Positions 22,226 to 32,617 of a DNA stretch of 64,000 bases are shown here, piece after piece (within the stretch, counting starts at the first letter, position 1; the number at the start of each line of letters is the position of its first letter). The notes under the pieces were generated by a model that was not told the origin of the DNA, ran no database searches, and saw only the letters and a list, made by a program, of their open reading frames with translations. The stretch is taken from the NCBI GenBank assembly GCA_022702705.1, contig CM040428.1, positions 110,502,022 to 110,566,021 on the forward strand, written 5' to 3'. This DNA is from Papilionanthe hookeriana x Papilionanthe teres (lineage: Eukaryota; Streptophyta; Magnoliopsida; Asparagales; Orchidaceae). The position numbers were made by a program, and so were the translations under genes.

Positions 22226-22757
22226 TCCTGATTATGTAAAGTTTGTGAAAAATATTCTTAAAATGAAGAGAAATTTTAAAGCCCACGAGACTGTTGCACT
22301 TAGCGGTTAGTGTAGTACAATTATCCAGAAAAAGCTTCCTTAAAACCTTAAAGGCCCAGGTAGTTTCACCATTCCGTGTGCTATAGGTAAAAAATTTTTC
22401 GGAAGAGCTTTATGTGATCTTAGAGCTAGTATTAATCTTATGACTTTGTCAATTTTCAAAAGATTGGTAATAGGAGAAATTTCATCTACATCTTTGACTC
22501 TTCAACTGGCTGATTGTTCTATCACTTATTCTAAAGGAATTGTGGAAGATGTATAAGTGAATGTGGATAAATTTATCTTTCTTATGTACTTTATTGTATT
22601 AGATATGAAGGAAGATAAAGAAATTCCAATTATCTTGGGAAGACCATTCCTTGCTACTGGGAGAGCTATGATTGATGTCCAAAAAGGAGAATTAGCTATG
22701 AGAGTAAATGACCAAAAAGTAACTTTCAATATTATGAAATCTATGAAGTACCCTTGA
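22226..22757 (+). pseudogene. Athila protease region (older copy)
   Basis: Matches protease 17819-18337 of the nested element: PGSFTIPCAIG, then an active-site region read as CDLRASINLMTLS, so the catalytic DxGA Gly is changed to Arg (Leu precedes it as in the family). The 22557-22757 part has KEIPIILGRPFLATGRAMID. Several stops interrupt. Loss of the glycine after the catalytic Asp would be expected to inactivate it. Confidence 0.75.
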
Positions 22758-22936
22758 ACTGAAAATGATGACGAGTGTTATCGAATGGAGTCAACAAGTA
22801 TTTGAGAGAAGATTATTTTAATGAAGTATTTGAAGAAAATTTAGAATGTGAGGATGAAAATGAAAATGAAAATGAAGATGATTTGGATAATATGAAGAAT
22901 GAAAAGTTAGACTTTGTTCAGGAAAATTTTGAATGA
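22758..22936 (+). other. Acidic linker between protease and RT
   Basis: Encodes an Asp/Glu/Asn-rich stretch (ENENENEDD) through a short GAAAAT repeat near 22855-22875, then a stop at 22934-22936. A linker of the decayed polyprotein, not a separate gene. Confidence 0.5.
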
Positions 22937-23800
22937 TTGGATACTGTGGAAAATGGAGATAAAACTTTGATTCCATCTATCATTAAACCCCGTGAGCTTG
23001 AGCTAAAATTTCTTCCTAATCATTTAAAGTATATGTTTTTAGGAGAATCATCTACTTTACCAGTCATTGTATCTTTAGATTTAAATGAATATCTAAAACA
23101 AAAACTATTGGAAACTTTAAAAAGATACAAAAAAGCTTTTGGTTGGTCCATAGTTGATATTAAAAGAATCAGTCCTTCGATCCATATGCACATAATTTTA
23201 ATGGATGAACAACACAAACCAAGAGTTGATCCACAAAGGAGACTGAACCCAATAATGAATGAAGTAGTTAAAAAAGAGATATTAAAGTGGTTAGATTCTG
23301 GAATTATATATCCTATTTCTGATAGTGTTTGGGTGAGCCCAATTCATTGTGTTCCTAAGAAAGGAGGAGTGACTGTTGATGTAAATGATCGAGATGAAAT
23401 TATACCGATAAGACTAGTCACTGGTTGGCTAATATGTATTGATTATAGAAAATTAAATGTCGCCACCAGAAAAAATCATTTTCCTTTACCTTTTTATATC
23501 AAATGCTAATCAGACTTGCTGGACACAAGTACTATTGCTTTTTAGATAAATATATGGGTTATCACCAAATACTTATTGCTCCAAAGGATCAATAGAAAAC
23601 TACATTTACTAACCCTTATGGAACTTCTGCTTTTAGAAGAATTCCCTTTGGATTATGTAATGCACCTGCAACATTTCAAAGATGTATGACTTCCATAAAT
23701 AGCAATTTAATTGATGATGGAATAGAAGTGTTTATGGAGGATTTCTTAGTATTTGGAGATTCATTTGATGCATGTCTATGCAACTTAAAAAGTTTTAAAG
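22937..23800 (+). pseudogene. Athila reverse transcriptase, truncated, active site altered
   Basis: 22937-23509 is open for 190 codons with RYKKAFGWSIVDIKRISPSI, RRLNPIMNEVVKKEILKWL and WVSPIHCVPKKGG, then LICIDYRKLN. A frameshift near 23505 is followed by YYCFLDKYMGYHQI and FRRIPFGLCNAPATFQRCM. The active-site box at 23731-23742 reads FMED instead of FMDD. Homology ends near 23800, so RNase H and integrase are absent. Between WVSPIHCVPKKGG and the LICIDYRKLN block an insert (DVNDRDEIIPIR) replaces the expected spacing. Confidence 0.8.
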
Positions 23801-23824
23801 GTATGCGAGAGAACAAATATAGTC

Positions 23825-23924
23825 ATAAACTGGGAAAATTGTCAATCTTCAGGTGGATCAAATTTCTTTGCTACCTTTAGAGCTGGTGGTTATTCCAAGT
23901 GAATCTGGGAAGAGAGCTCTTTAG
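23825..23924 (+). pseudogene. Short unexplained coding-like fragment
   Basis: After the RT breaks off, the frame from about 23832 to TAG 23922-23924 reads TGKIVNLQVDQISLLPLELV followed by VIPSESGKRAL. It has coding-like composition and no match to the retroelement domains here. A possible splice acceptor CTTCAG precedes 23853. The following bases look like a plant 3' untranslated region (T-rich, AATGATTT-type words). It may be the last exon of a host gene captured or disrupted, but I do not recognise the protein and it may be chance. Confidence 0.3.
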
Positions 23925-24159
23925 ATCCTTTTTTTTTTACTTCTGCCACCGCCGGGTGGATCGACAAGGAATTGTTGCATAATCTTGAAGATTTGGTGTG
24001 CTTGGTATTTTTTTGGCTTACAAGTAAATGATTTAATGAAATGTTTTGTATATATAACTCCCAAGCATCAATTTCGCATATATTTTACCTCATCACATGC
24101 ATAAAAGGTGGGTTTCATTTGTAGGAACTTGAATTCTTCCCTTTTTTCATACAAGTCAT

Positions 24160-24590
24160 TTGATGGTTAAGAAATATTCACATAAACTTCACTTTTCACA
24201 TTCACCTCATTCAATTTTAAAGCATTCACATACATCTTACTTAAACTTGACTTTTCACATACACATCACCCAAATTTTAAAGTATTTACATGCTTCACAC
24301 ATAAACTTCACTTTTCACATACACATCACCCAAATTTTTACATCACCCAAATTTTGAAGTATTTACATACTTCACACATAAACTTCACTTTCCAGATACA
24401 ACTCTGCTTTCACTTTCCACATACAACTCCGCTTTCACTTTCCACATACCCCTACACTCTACCTTTTACATACACCAAACACCTACACTCTCACTTTTAC
24501 ATACACCAAACACCTACACTCTACCTTTTACATACACACATACACCTACACTCTTACTTTTACATACATGCAACACCTACACTTTAAATA
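24160..24590 (+). repeat. Compound minisatellite (about 55 bp and about 30 bp units)
   Basis: 24178-24400 repeats a block with CACATAAACTTCACTTTTCA and CATCACCCAAATTTT. 24440-24585 repeats CACCTACACTCTACCTTTTA with CATACACCAAA, about five times. Open frames across it are low-complexity His/Thr/Leu-rich and not genes. Confidence 0.75.
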
Positions 24591-24628
24591 AAAAATGCAT
24601 TGTTAAGTATTTTTGAGTTAATGTAATT

Positions 24629-24870
24629 GTTATCTTTGTTACCCCTATGTTAAAAGCTACATTGTTTGACACTTCTTCAGTTGGCTTATATGTTATCTTT
24701 GTAGCCTCTATGTTAAAAGCTGCATTGTTTGACATTTCATGGGTTGGTTTACATGTTATCTTTGCTGCCCCTATGTAAAAATATGTATTTTGGCCATCTT
24801 ACATGTTGGTTTAAACGTTTTCCTTGCTGCCCTCACTGAAAATCTGCATTGGTGAGCATCATTTGTGTTG
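24629..24870 (+). repeat. 63-bp tandem repeat, about four diverged units
   Basis: GTTATCTTTG starts occur at 24629, 24692 and 24755, with a diverged CGTTTTCCTTG at about 24817, a period of 62-63 bp. Units carry CCCCTATGTTAAAAGCTACA and TTGTTTGACA. Confidence 0.8.
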
Positions 24871-24884
24871 CTTTCAGGTGAGAA

Positions 24885-25030
24885 AATGAGAGAGAGTAAA
24901 AAAAATGGAAAGAAAGGAAGAAAGAAAGATAAGAAAATTTGGGAGTGTAAAAAGAGAAAGAAGTGAGGAAGAAAAGAAAAAAATAAGAAAGAAGTGTGAA
25001 AGAAAAAGGAGAAGGTGGAGAGGGAAGTTT
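24885..25030 (+). repeat. Polypurine tract of about 145 bp
   Basis: Almost uninterrupted A/G on the plus strand (GAGAGAGTAAAAAAAATGG and similar). The small minus-strand frame here is a low-complexity shadow. A shorter purine tract followed by similar sequence occurs near 40830-40900. Confidence 0.7.
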
Positions 25031-25667
25031 CATGCTAGCCTTACCTTAAACATGTTATGATTTTAAAGCTACTTAAGCTTTAATTTTCATCACCAAAACT
25101 TAGAACATGTAAGCATGTTTAGGGACACTTTAAAGCTTTCTTATTTGGAAGTTCTCTTACCTTTATACTTGTACTCTGCATTATGTATTCCTTTGCTAGT
25201 TATGCTTTTGTCTTCAAGCTTTTCCATGTGGTAAGTTTTGTTGTGGTATAGTCTGAAATATTCTTTTAGGGGAATGCTATTTTAACTTGTTTCTTATCTA
25301 TTCCATGCATTACTTTGCCATTACACGTGGGAAAATTATATTACTTGGAAGTAAAGTATGCAAACGAGGTAATACATTGGTTGGTAAGACTTTACATTGG
25401 AATGCTTTGTGGTGAGACGTCTATTTATGCTCACGTTGTTTCATTATTATATCACTGTATACATTGGAGAGCTTGAAATTGTTGGAAAAATCAGGCATTG
25501 TTATATGTATACTAGTCTCACTTTTTTTGTTATGTTAATTGCACATGTGAAAGAGTGTTTCGGCTCCTTTATGGCTGCTCAGTTTTGGCCCTTTTGAAGG
25601 GCTTAGTTCACGTCTTCTAGAGGGCTTGGTTCCCCTCTTTTTGCTGTCTCTACAGCCACCCCAAGCA
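25031..25667. other. No recognisable gene
   Basis: AT-rich sequence without a supported frame. The first 170 bases share GCATGCT/CATGCTAGCC-type words with 40870-40980. A small plus frame at 25397-25597 has no recognisable domain. Confidence 0.4.
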
Positions 25668-25719
25668 TTTAATATATATATATATATATATTTTTCACCA
25701 AAAGTTAAGTTTTATTGAA

Positions 25720-26391
25720 TAATGGTGGTTTTATTACATCTGACATGAGGAATGGCAAGTAAGTCCCCATGTAAAAGAGTTCTAAAAATAGAAAAAGAAG
25801 AAGATAAAAATTCTACAGAAGAGCTTGAGTTACAAATTATCTCCTTCCTAGAAGTAGCTCTCTTAGCCAACCAATTTGCGGAGTTGATTCCCCTCTCTAT
25901 GAATATGACTCCATATAACAATTAGCTTAGAGGATAACTTGAGGATCATTTTAACCCAAATAAGAATGTACCAAGGAACATCAACTTCATTCAATAACAT
26001 CTTTACTAGAAGCAAAGAATCCATCTCCATATGAATATAATTATGCTTATTAAGGAAGGCAGCTTTAAGACCCCAATAAGCGACAATTACTTCGACTTAA
26101 GGTCGTTATCTCGCCATAACGGAGAGCGAGAGAGAAACCAATTACAATTACCAAGATGATCCCTGCATATAGCCCCAATTCCAGCACCAATTGAAGAAAA
26201 ACTCCCATCGAATTAATTTTAACCCAAGGAGCCATAGCGGTCTCCAAATAACAAGCTTCGACCTTGTTAATAACGAGAATCTGCTGGTAATTCATTATTT
26301 GCTTGGCCTTATGAATATAAATTAGACAATTCCTGATAATAAGCTGGGTAGAGCAAACCTTGCTGTTGAAAATAACATCATTCCTCCCCAT
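25720..26391 (-). pseudogene. LINE RNase H domain (fragment 1)
   Basis: Minus-strand frames give APWVKIN then, after a 1-base shift, DGSFSSIGAGIGAICRDHLG, next EVIVAYWGLKAA, MEMDSLLLVK and finally HIHREGN and ANWLAKRA. These are the conserved blocks of the RNase H domain that plant L1 LINEs carry after the zinc-finger region. The catalytic D (DGS), D (MDS) and late D/N positions can be followed; the last Asp appears as Asn in ANWLAKRA. Frameshifts near 26240 and 25900 break it. Confidence 0.65.
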
Positions 26392-27053
26392 CCATATAAA
26401 CTAGAAGATAATAAGAGGAATGTAATAATCAGTAGAATCTTTCCAATCTTGCCAACATAATTCAATACTAAGCCATGAAAAAAATCTAGAAGAAAGCCCA
26501 AGATTATCCAAAACGAATTCCATACCTCTTGAACAACAAGGCATCTTATAAATATGTGAGAAATGGATTCTTCAAGCAGCATGGCAAAAATGACAAATCG
26601 AAGGTCCACGAATTCCCTTAAGTTTTAGAATGTCATCTGTTGGAAGAAACTTCCTAAAAAGTCTCCAACAGAAAAAAGATATGGAAGGTGTTAAGAATTT
26701 ATTCCATAGCTTCTTCCCCCAATCATTAGTAGAACAGTACCTCTATAAAGAAAATTAGACAAGCTTTGATTTGGTGGAATCTTTGTGACCAATTTATCTC
26801 TTTTGGCTGAATGAATAGGAATGTTCAAAATCTTTTTTTGGGTAGCAGAATCAATACAACTACTAAGCTTAGCAGTATCCCATTCTGAATTGATCCAGCA
26901 ATCAGCTACTTTCTGAATGGGATGATGAATGGAATGGTGAATATTATGATCAATCAGTGACTCATTAAAAATCCACTTATCCCTCCAAAAATGAATTTGC
27001 CCATCCCCAAGCTCCCATACAAAAAGCTGTTCAGCTGCATCTCTAACTTTCAA
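26391..27053 (-). pseudogene. LINE zinc-binding RT-associated region (fragment 1)
   Basis: The minus-strand 27053-26691 frame has RDAAEQLFVWELGDGQIHFW and DKWIFN, typical of the RT C-terminal linker. The later part, in two frames, gives ISFFCWRLFRKFLPTDDILK, LKGIRGPSICHFCHAA and SHIFIRC, the zf-RVT signature Cx2C...HxxxxC. It matches 28771-29383 of LINE fragment 2. Stop at 26691-26693 and shifts break it. Confidence 0.7.
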
Positions 27054-27181
27054 GCAGTTGCTTCCAAGTGATTTGAATCCCCATTCTTCAATTGAACTTG
27101 AGTTGGATGAGTATTAGAACAATACTTTCCATGCAAAAACTTAGACCATAAGGAGTTCTTGGCTCTAAAGTTAATCCAATG

Positions 27182-27943
27182 TTAGCAGTAAAAGGAAAAG
27201 CTGATTTGCTGAAAACTCTTAAAACCCAACCCACCACTAGCAACAGGTTTACAAACTTTATCCCAATTAGTCCAATGCATTTGTCTATGATGACCTTCCC
27301 AAAGAAACTTATTAAATATTATGGACAGTAATTTTTGTGTGCTCTTCTTCATCTTGATCATTTGAAGAATATAGAGAGGATAAGTAGTTAAAATACTCTT
27401 AAGAAGAGTGATTCTACCACCATTTGATAGAAATGAATTTGTCCAACATTGAATTTGAGCAGAAATTTTAGAAACCACCTCATCATAGTGGGAATGTCTA
27501 AGTCTACCTTTGATTAAAGGAAAACCCAAATACTTGAGAGGATATTTAGCCTCCCTAAACCCAGTGAAATCTGTTATCCACTTTTTAGTATTAACATTGA
27601 AGCCAGAACTGAGTAAAAAATGACATTTGGACTTGTTAAAAGTCATACCAGAGACCTCTTCAAATTCATCCAACACCTTCATTAAACATCTTATGGAATT
27701 CTTACTCCCATTCCAGAAAACTATGACATCATCAGCAAATGCAAGATGGGAAATCAGTTGAGTGGATTTGTGTTGAAACTGGGCATAAGGATGAGTGGTC
27801 TGAACATTATTAAGAAGCTTGGAAAGGTAGTCAAAAGCCAATATGAAGATATAAGGAGAAAGGGGGTCTCCTTGTATGTATATATATATATATATATTTG
27901 CAAAAGCTTCAAACTTTGTTAAGATAAAAAAGAGGGGGTACAA
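27182..27943 (-). pseudogene. LINE reverse transcriptase, C-terminal half
   Basis: Open for 253 codons on the minus strand. From about residue 25: GDPLSPYIFILAFDYLSKLL, then LAFADDVIVF with the FADD catalytic box (near 27720), FNKSKCHF, YLGFPLIKGRL, LLSNGGRITLLKSIL-type thumb sequence and ASGGLGFKSF. This is the non-LTR RT core after the fingers. The first ~24 residues come from the (TA)n tail of the neighbouring LINE read in frame, so the true protein started further upstream and is lost. The ORF ends at TAA 27182-27184; a frameshift separates it from the zf-RVT part. Confidence 0.85.
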
Positions 27944-28329
27944 AATTAGGTAAGGGGGATCTCCATCACAAAGAGATTACATCACCTAACCAGTCAAAAA
28001 CAAAACTTCACTAGCCTCCAAACTAAAGACAATAAAAACTGTATATATATATATATCAGAAGCCATATATATATGTATAACCATAAGAAAATTTGGGACA
28101 GAGATACAAAACTGGCCAACCAAGGGCCAAACATGTCCAGTAGAAGCAAAAGAAGTGGAGGACACCACGGGCACCACAACAGGAAAAATTCAGTGCACAA
28201 TTCTTATATGAGGAGCAGGAAGATTGTCTCCACCAATAAGGGTGGCAAGATGTGGGGGGGGCAGATGATATGACCACAGAATCAGAGGTAGAGTCCAATT
28301 TGTCTAACTAATCAGTCGGCTGATTACCT

Positions 28330-28660
28330 TCCCTGTGAATAAAAGAGAACTTTGTATGAAGATGGCACTACAAGTTCTGTATCCTGCATACCCAATGAAG
28401 ATGATGCCATGGGAGGGGGACATGGAACTCATTCAGCTTGATCTATTGAATAACCAATTCAGAATCTCCTTTAGTCTCAATGTAGTTCCACTTAAGGTTC
28501 TTAGAAATTTTCATAGCCCAGTATACAGTAATTAATTCAGCTTCCATAGAATCAGCAGCGTCCACATGAGCATGGAAAAATAACCTGTAGTTCCCCACAC
28601 TGTTCCTGAACAGTCCACCAATACCAGCATTTCCAGCCCAGTAACTTCCATCACAGTTTA
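28330..28660 (-). pseudogene. LINE RNase H domain (fragment 2)
   Basis: The minus strand gives VNCDGSYWAGNAGIGGLFRN, MEAELITVYWAMK, GDSELVIQ, then a TAG in place of the next codon, and further on FIHREGNQPTD with another stop. D, E, D and final D of the RNase H fold are all visible, so this copy keeps more catalytic residues than fragment 1. It follows 28658-29383 directly in the same strand, separated by a stop or shift near 28658. Confidence 0.7.
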
Positions 28661-29383
28661 CTTTGAGGTAGGGGGGGCAGGGGGGTGCCAGGTCACAAGA
28701 CCAATCCTGAAGGATGGTCTATAGTGGGAAGTGTCAAAACAACAAATGTTAGGGAATTTGGTGTACTTTATCAATTTTTGAATATAGGATAGACAGTTCT
28801 TGGTAACAGTATGCTCACTAGGTGTGGTTTCTTCAAAGGTAGCTTTGTTCCTTTCCATCCAGATAAACCAAGTAGATATAAAGGGAATAACACCAATACC
28901 AAGACCAGCCCAGCAAGGCCAACAGGAATAGAGGCAATCCCACTCCAAATTTTGGGTGTTGATATGTAAATGATTGATAAGATTGCTCCAAACAAGTTGG
29001 GAAAAACTGCATCTGAAAAATAGATGGGGAATAGATTCTTCCTCCCTCCAGCAAAGCCTACAGCATGAAGTACCTCTAATTCCCTTGAGTTTAAGAATAT
29101 CATCAGTGGTAAGCAGCTTAAGGAATGTTCTCCAAGAGAAAAAACTCATAGAGGGGGATAGAGATTTATTCCAGGGAACTTCTCCCCATTGAACAGTCTC
29201 CCAGTGGTAAAGTTTGGAGTAGATAACATTGGACAAGCTGAGGTGAGCACCAGACTGCCAATTAATAGAGTCTTTCTTGTACCTATCAAATTTAATGGCG
29301 CCCACCTGTTCAGCAGAAGCATTGCTCAATATAGCAAGGAGGGAAGGAAAAGACCAGTTATCCCTAGACCAGCAATCAGCCAC
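28658..29383 (-). pseudogene. LINE zf-RVT region (fragment 2)
   Basis: 241 open codons on the minus strand: ADCWSRDNWSFPSLLAIL, VPWNKSLSPSMSFFSWRTFL, LTTDDILKLKGIRG, then CCRLCWREEESIPHLFFRC, the Cx2C...HxxxxC zinc signature, and WMERNKATFE before RNase H. It is the C-terminal extension of a LINE RT; the start shown is not the native start because the RT core is missing. No plausible host gene function. Confidence 0.8.
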
Positions 29384-29395
29384 TTTTAAGTTAAG

Positions 29396-30341
29396 ACTAT
29401 ATATATATGAATCTATCTTCCTTACCTTACATGCTTTACAGCTGCCCCTTACACTATGTTGGAGGGGCTTGATTTACATGTTTTAATTGCTCAGTGGCTG
29501 CCACTTTTGCACCATATATGGAGCTCATTTTATTCATATACCAGTTCATATCTATTACTTTATGCCGTTTTGGAGAACGACTCGCCTCCGACATGTCGTG
29601 TTTTAGGCAAGATCGTTTCCTCCTCCTTCTCTTCTTTGCCCCTGTCATTTGTTTCTTCTTACTTCTTGGCCTGAGTCTCGGGCTTATGTAGGACGCATAA
29701 GCGCGCACGTTTAGCATTCTGCTATATGTGGGGCAATCAAGTAAGGCTGTAAGTAGGATTGTTGAGGGGGGACGATGATGCAGTGCATAGACGAGGGATA
29801 TGAGAAATTTCTAGAGTAGTATCTCATGACTCAGAGACCTTGGAGAGAGTAGACAAAGGAATTTATGATACTATTCACCCATCCTTGGGGATTTCTGCCA
29901 CTATCGCCCTTAGACATCTAGTAGTCCTAATTCAATTAGGACAGTCAACCTGTGGATCACACTATTTTATAAAAATATATATACATTTTGAAAATATAAA
30001 ACTACCCCTGCAACAAAAGAGCCTCTCACCCATAAATTTTTACCGCATGCAATACAAATTAAAATGAATGAAAATTTGCAAAGGTCCATGGTTGGCTATT
30101 AAAGTCGAGTTAGAACTGCCTTCCAGAGGGTGTTAGTTTGGTAGTTATCACTTAATGCTAGGATACATATAGCACAGCTCTGAGTCTTCTGCACCATCAT
30201 GCTTATGTATCCTACTAGAATTGTAGTCTGTTTTTGTGGTTTTTCCTATATTTTTTTTCTATGGATTTCTTACGAGTTTTCTTCAAAAATTTGTTTTCGG
30301 GTTTCCTACGCTCACACTTTGCCTTTCTTACATACACTTCA
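29396..30341. other. No recognisable gene
   Basis: AT-rich; small open frames on both strands (29454-29717 and 29840-30067) have no recognisable domain and overlap each other. An exact 11-bp inverted repeat (TAGGATACATA at 30159-30169, TATGTATCCTA at 30204-30214) is present. Confidence 0.4.
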
Positions 30342-30571
30342 GCACATACATCTGTTTAGTTCAGTTTGCTTGATTTACATTTCAGAGCACATATACCTGT
30401 TTAGTTCAGTTTTCTTGCTTTACTTTTTAGAGCACATATACCTGCTTAGTTCAGTTTGGTTACTTTACTATTCAGAGCACATATACTTGCTTAGTTTAGT
30501 TTACTTGCTTTACTTTTCAAAGTATATACACCTGTTTTGTTCAGTTTGCTTGCTTTACCTTTCAGAGCATA
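30342..30571 (+). repeat. 45-bp minisatellite, about five units
   Basis: Units run AGCACATATACCTG, then TTAGTTCAGTTT, then CTTGCTTTACTTTTCAG. Because 45 is a multiple of three the frame 30199-30621 stays open and encodes a hydrophobic 15-residue repeat. I regard that frame as a by-product of the repeat. Confidence 0.85.
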
Positions 30572-30585
30572 TAACACTTACATAT

Positions 30586-31983
30586 GAAAACCAAAACTAC
30601 CTCATAACATTCAAAATATAAAACAACTCAAAACTTAATCACAAACAAAATAAAACTTCAATCGTAACTAAAAATTAACATGTCTCGTTTGTTGATTGGG
30701 AATCCTATGGAGGTGGTAACCTACGTGTTGCTAATGGGGTTTCCCACGGTCTAAATGAAAGTACGGAACTCATTCAGTTAAGTTTAGCATATTCATTTGG
30801 ACTAAGTGAATCAAATGAAAATGGTGATGCCGTAACGATGGATCCATGGGATCCTAACTGGTGTCGCCATAATCAAATTAAACATTTGTTTTTAATAAAA
30901 CACTAAGCCACCTCAATTTTAAACCTTCCAAAACAAGAAACTTCTCTTGTCACCCTGATTGTCACTTCTTAAACTAAACATTACTACAACATGGAGCTCG
31001 AAGCATACACCGTGTGCAGCTCGATCGAGGATGCATGATATGTTTGAGGGAGGAAACAATGGATCTACAACTACAACTCTCTTCCTTAGAAATAAAAAAA
31101 CAAGCTATAGGACTTCGAGGTAGCCTACCTAGTGCATCATAAACCCTCATCTTATCTTTTGGGCCTTTGGACTTAATGCAATATAAGCCCTAACTCGCCT
31201 TAGGCTTTCGAGGTTGTCATCTGATATGACATAATTCTCCCAATTTCCAGGTTATTCACATGATCGATATCAAGTGAATGCAAAACCTAAATAAATAAAA
31301 TTGGCAGGATGAAACATACAATAAAGTTTCTTAAAATGAAGCCAAACAATAGGATAGATCGAGAAGTCACTATGATTTCCTGTTGGATCCATGACATCCC
31401 CTAGTTCGTCCTCCTTTGGATTCTTTCAATAAATTATTCCAAAATTTGAACCTTTCATCCATTAGATTCCAATCAGAACAATTTCATTGAAAAATCCTAA
31501 CCCTCTTGAAGTTGTAAAAATATCTTTCTTGATATTTATCGAAAGTTTTCTTGGGTGACCTCGGTCATCTAAGATGTAATTAACTATATGGTCTTGCACC
31601 TATAGGAAACCTAAAAGAACCCAGTATTAATATAAACCCTTTATATTTCATCTGTATTAGATAAGGGAATCTGTCATTCAAAATATAGGTTTCGCAGACC
31701 AAACGAATGTCATTGATTTTCTAGTTTATTTAATTGAGCCACACTATTGAGCGACGGTCCCATCTTCCGTGATAGATGCATAGCTTAATTTGTAGTGCTC
31801 GATTGTTTAAACTATTAGGGATATGATATCAGTTTGACTTCATATATATTCCCTAAACTAAATTTATACATAAATTAAAATTTAACATCCTTCAGAAGTG
31901 GGCAACTATATTTCGATTCCAGCAACCGACAGCTTCTATTGGGTAACTCCTAAAACATAAAACTATATAAAAACACACCAACA
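30586..31983 (+). mobile_element. Tat-type 5' LTR, copy C
   Basis: Aligns along its length with inverted copy B and, in its 3' two thirds, with copy A. ACATTCAAAATATAAAACAA is near the left end, AAGATGTAATTAACTATA at 31571-31588, TATAAA at 31631-31636 and CACCAACA at the right end. A primer-binding site follows at 31990. The left boundary is approximate. Confidence 0.75.
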
Positions 31984-31989
31984 GAATTC

Positions 31990-32007
31990 TGGCAACTCTG
32001 ATGAGGA
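31990..32007 (+). other. Decayed primer-binding site, tRNA-Arg type
   Basis: TGGCAACTCTGATGAGGA resembles TGGCGACTCCGCTGGGGA of the element at 56068 with a few substitutions, and sits seven bases after LTR copy C. Confidence 0.75.
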
Positions 32008-32617
32008 GTGGTTTCTCTTTCCATATATATGAGGAAACTTATTTGTACATATTGGTAATGTGTCTATGTCCCTCATAGGGCAGATTACCATTCTTCCGTC
32101 GATATGATTAACCTATTTCTTTTTTGGGAAAGTACGATCGACTCTCCTTGACTTCAGGACCATTCGTTTAAATTACTTATAAATGAAGGGGTCCAGAAGG
32201 CTTTTAGGAATTTTCTTTGATCTTGTGGGGTCGGACCCCTACTAAGAGTGTCAGTGGACAAGTTCCACTAGAGCAAGGTACATGTGATGAGGGTCCTGGA
32301 CCGGTCCCCACGCTTCACGTATCCTTCTCACCCATCACGCATAGTTTTTCTACTTTACATCTTTTTCGAAACTTGAAATCTTTCTAAATTCTAACTTTTC
32401 TAAAACAACAACAAAGTTAAAAGATACATAAACAAATAAGTAGCTTTAAGAACAAAACTTGAGAAGAAAAAAGAATAAAATAAGATAAATAGTTGAAAAC
32501 AACAAGATAAAACAAAGTGAATGAAAATTTCTTGGTTCACAATACAAATGCATTAACTGGAGTACTTTTGTCAAAATTATAAGGCTCGGATGTCACTGAC
32601 TTCCAAAAGTTCTTTGA

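Larger units (their letters stand above)
25668..27893 (-). mobile_element. LINE (L1-type) fragment 1, 5'-truncated
   Basis: Minus strand. In order: RT from QGDPLSPYIF to the zinc-finger region, then RNase H, a 3' untranslated part with CAATAAAA and a (TA)n tail at about 25668-25691. The upstream half of RT and the endonuclease are absent: at 27875-27893 the RT stops at a (TA)n run that appears to be the tail of LINE fragment 2. Confidence 0.8.
27877..29395 (-). mobile_element. LINE (L1-type) fragment 2, inserted in fragment 1
   Basis: Same family and strand as fragment 1, containing only the zf-RVT region, RNase H and 3' part with TTTGAAGCTTTTGCAAA before a (TA)n tail at 27877-27893. The tail abuts the CAAGGAGACCCC codons of fragment 1 RT. 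A second TA-rich patch lies at 28041-28076. The 5' end at about 29395 is truncated. Confidence 0.75.

Noticed and set aside
24833..25033. Minus-strand 66-codon frame rich in Phe, Ser and Leu
   Set aside because: It is the complement of a polypurine tract, not a membrane protein gene.
29454..29717. Arg/Lys-rich 87-codon minus-strand frame
   Set aside because: Overlaps two plus-strand frames, has no recognisable domain and lies next to LINE debris.
30199..30621. 140-codon hydrophobic protein
   Set aside because: Most of it is the 45-bp minisatellite; no start context or family match.
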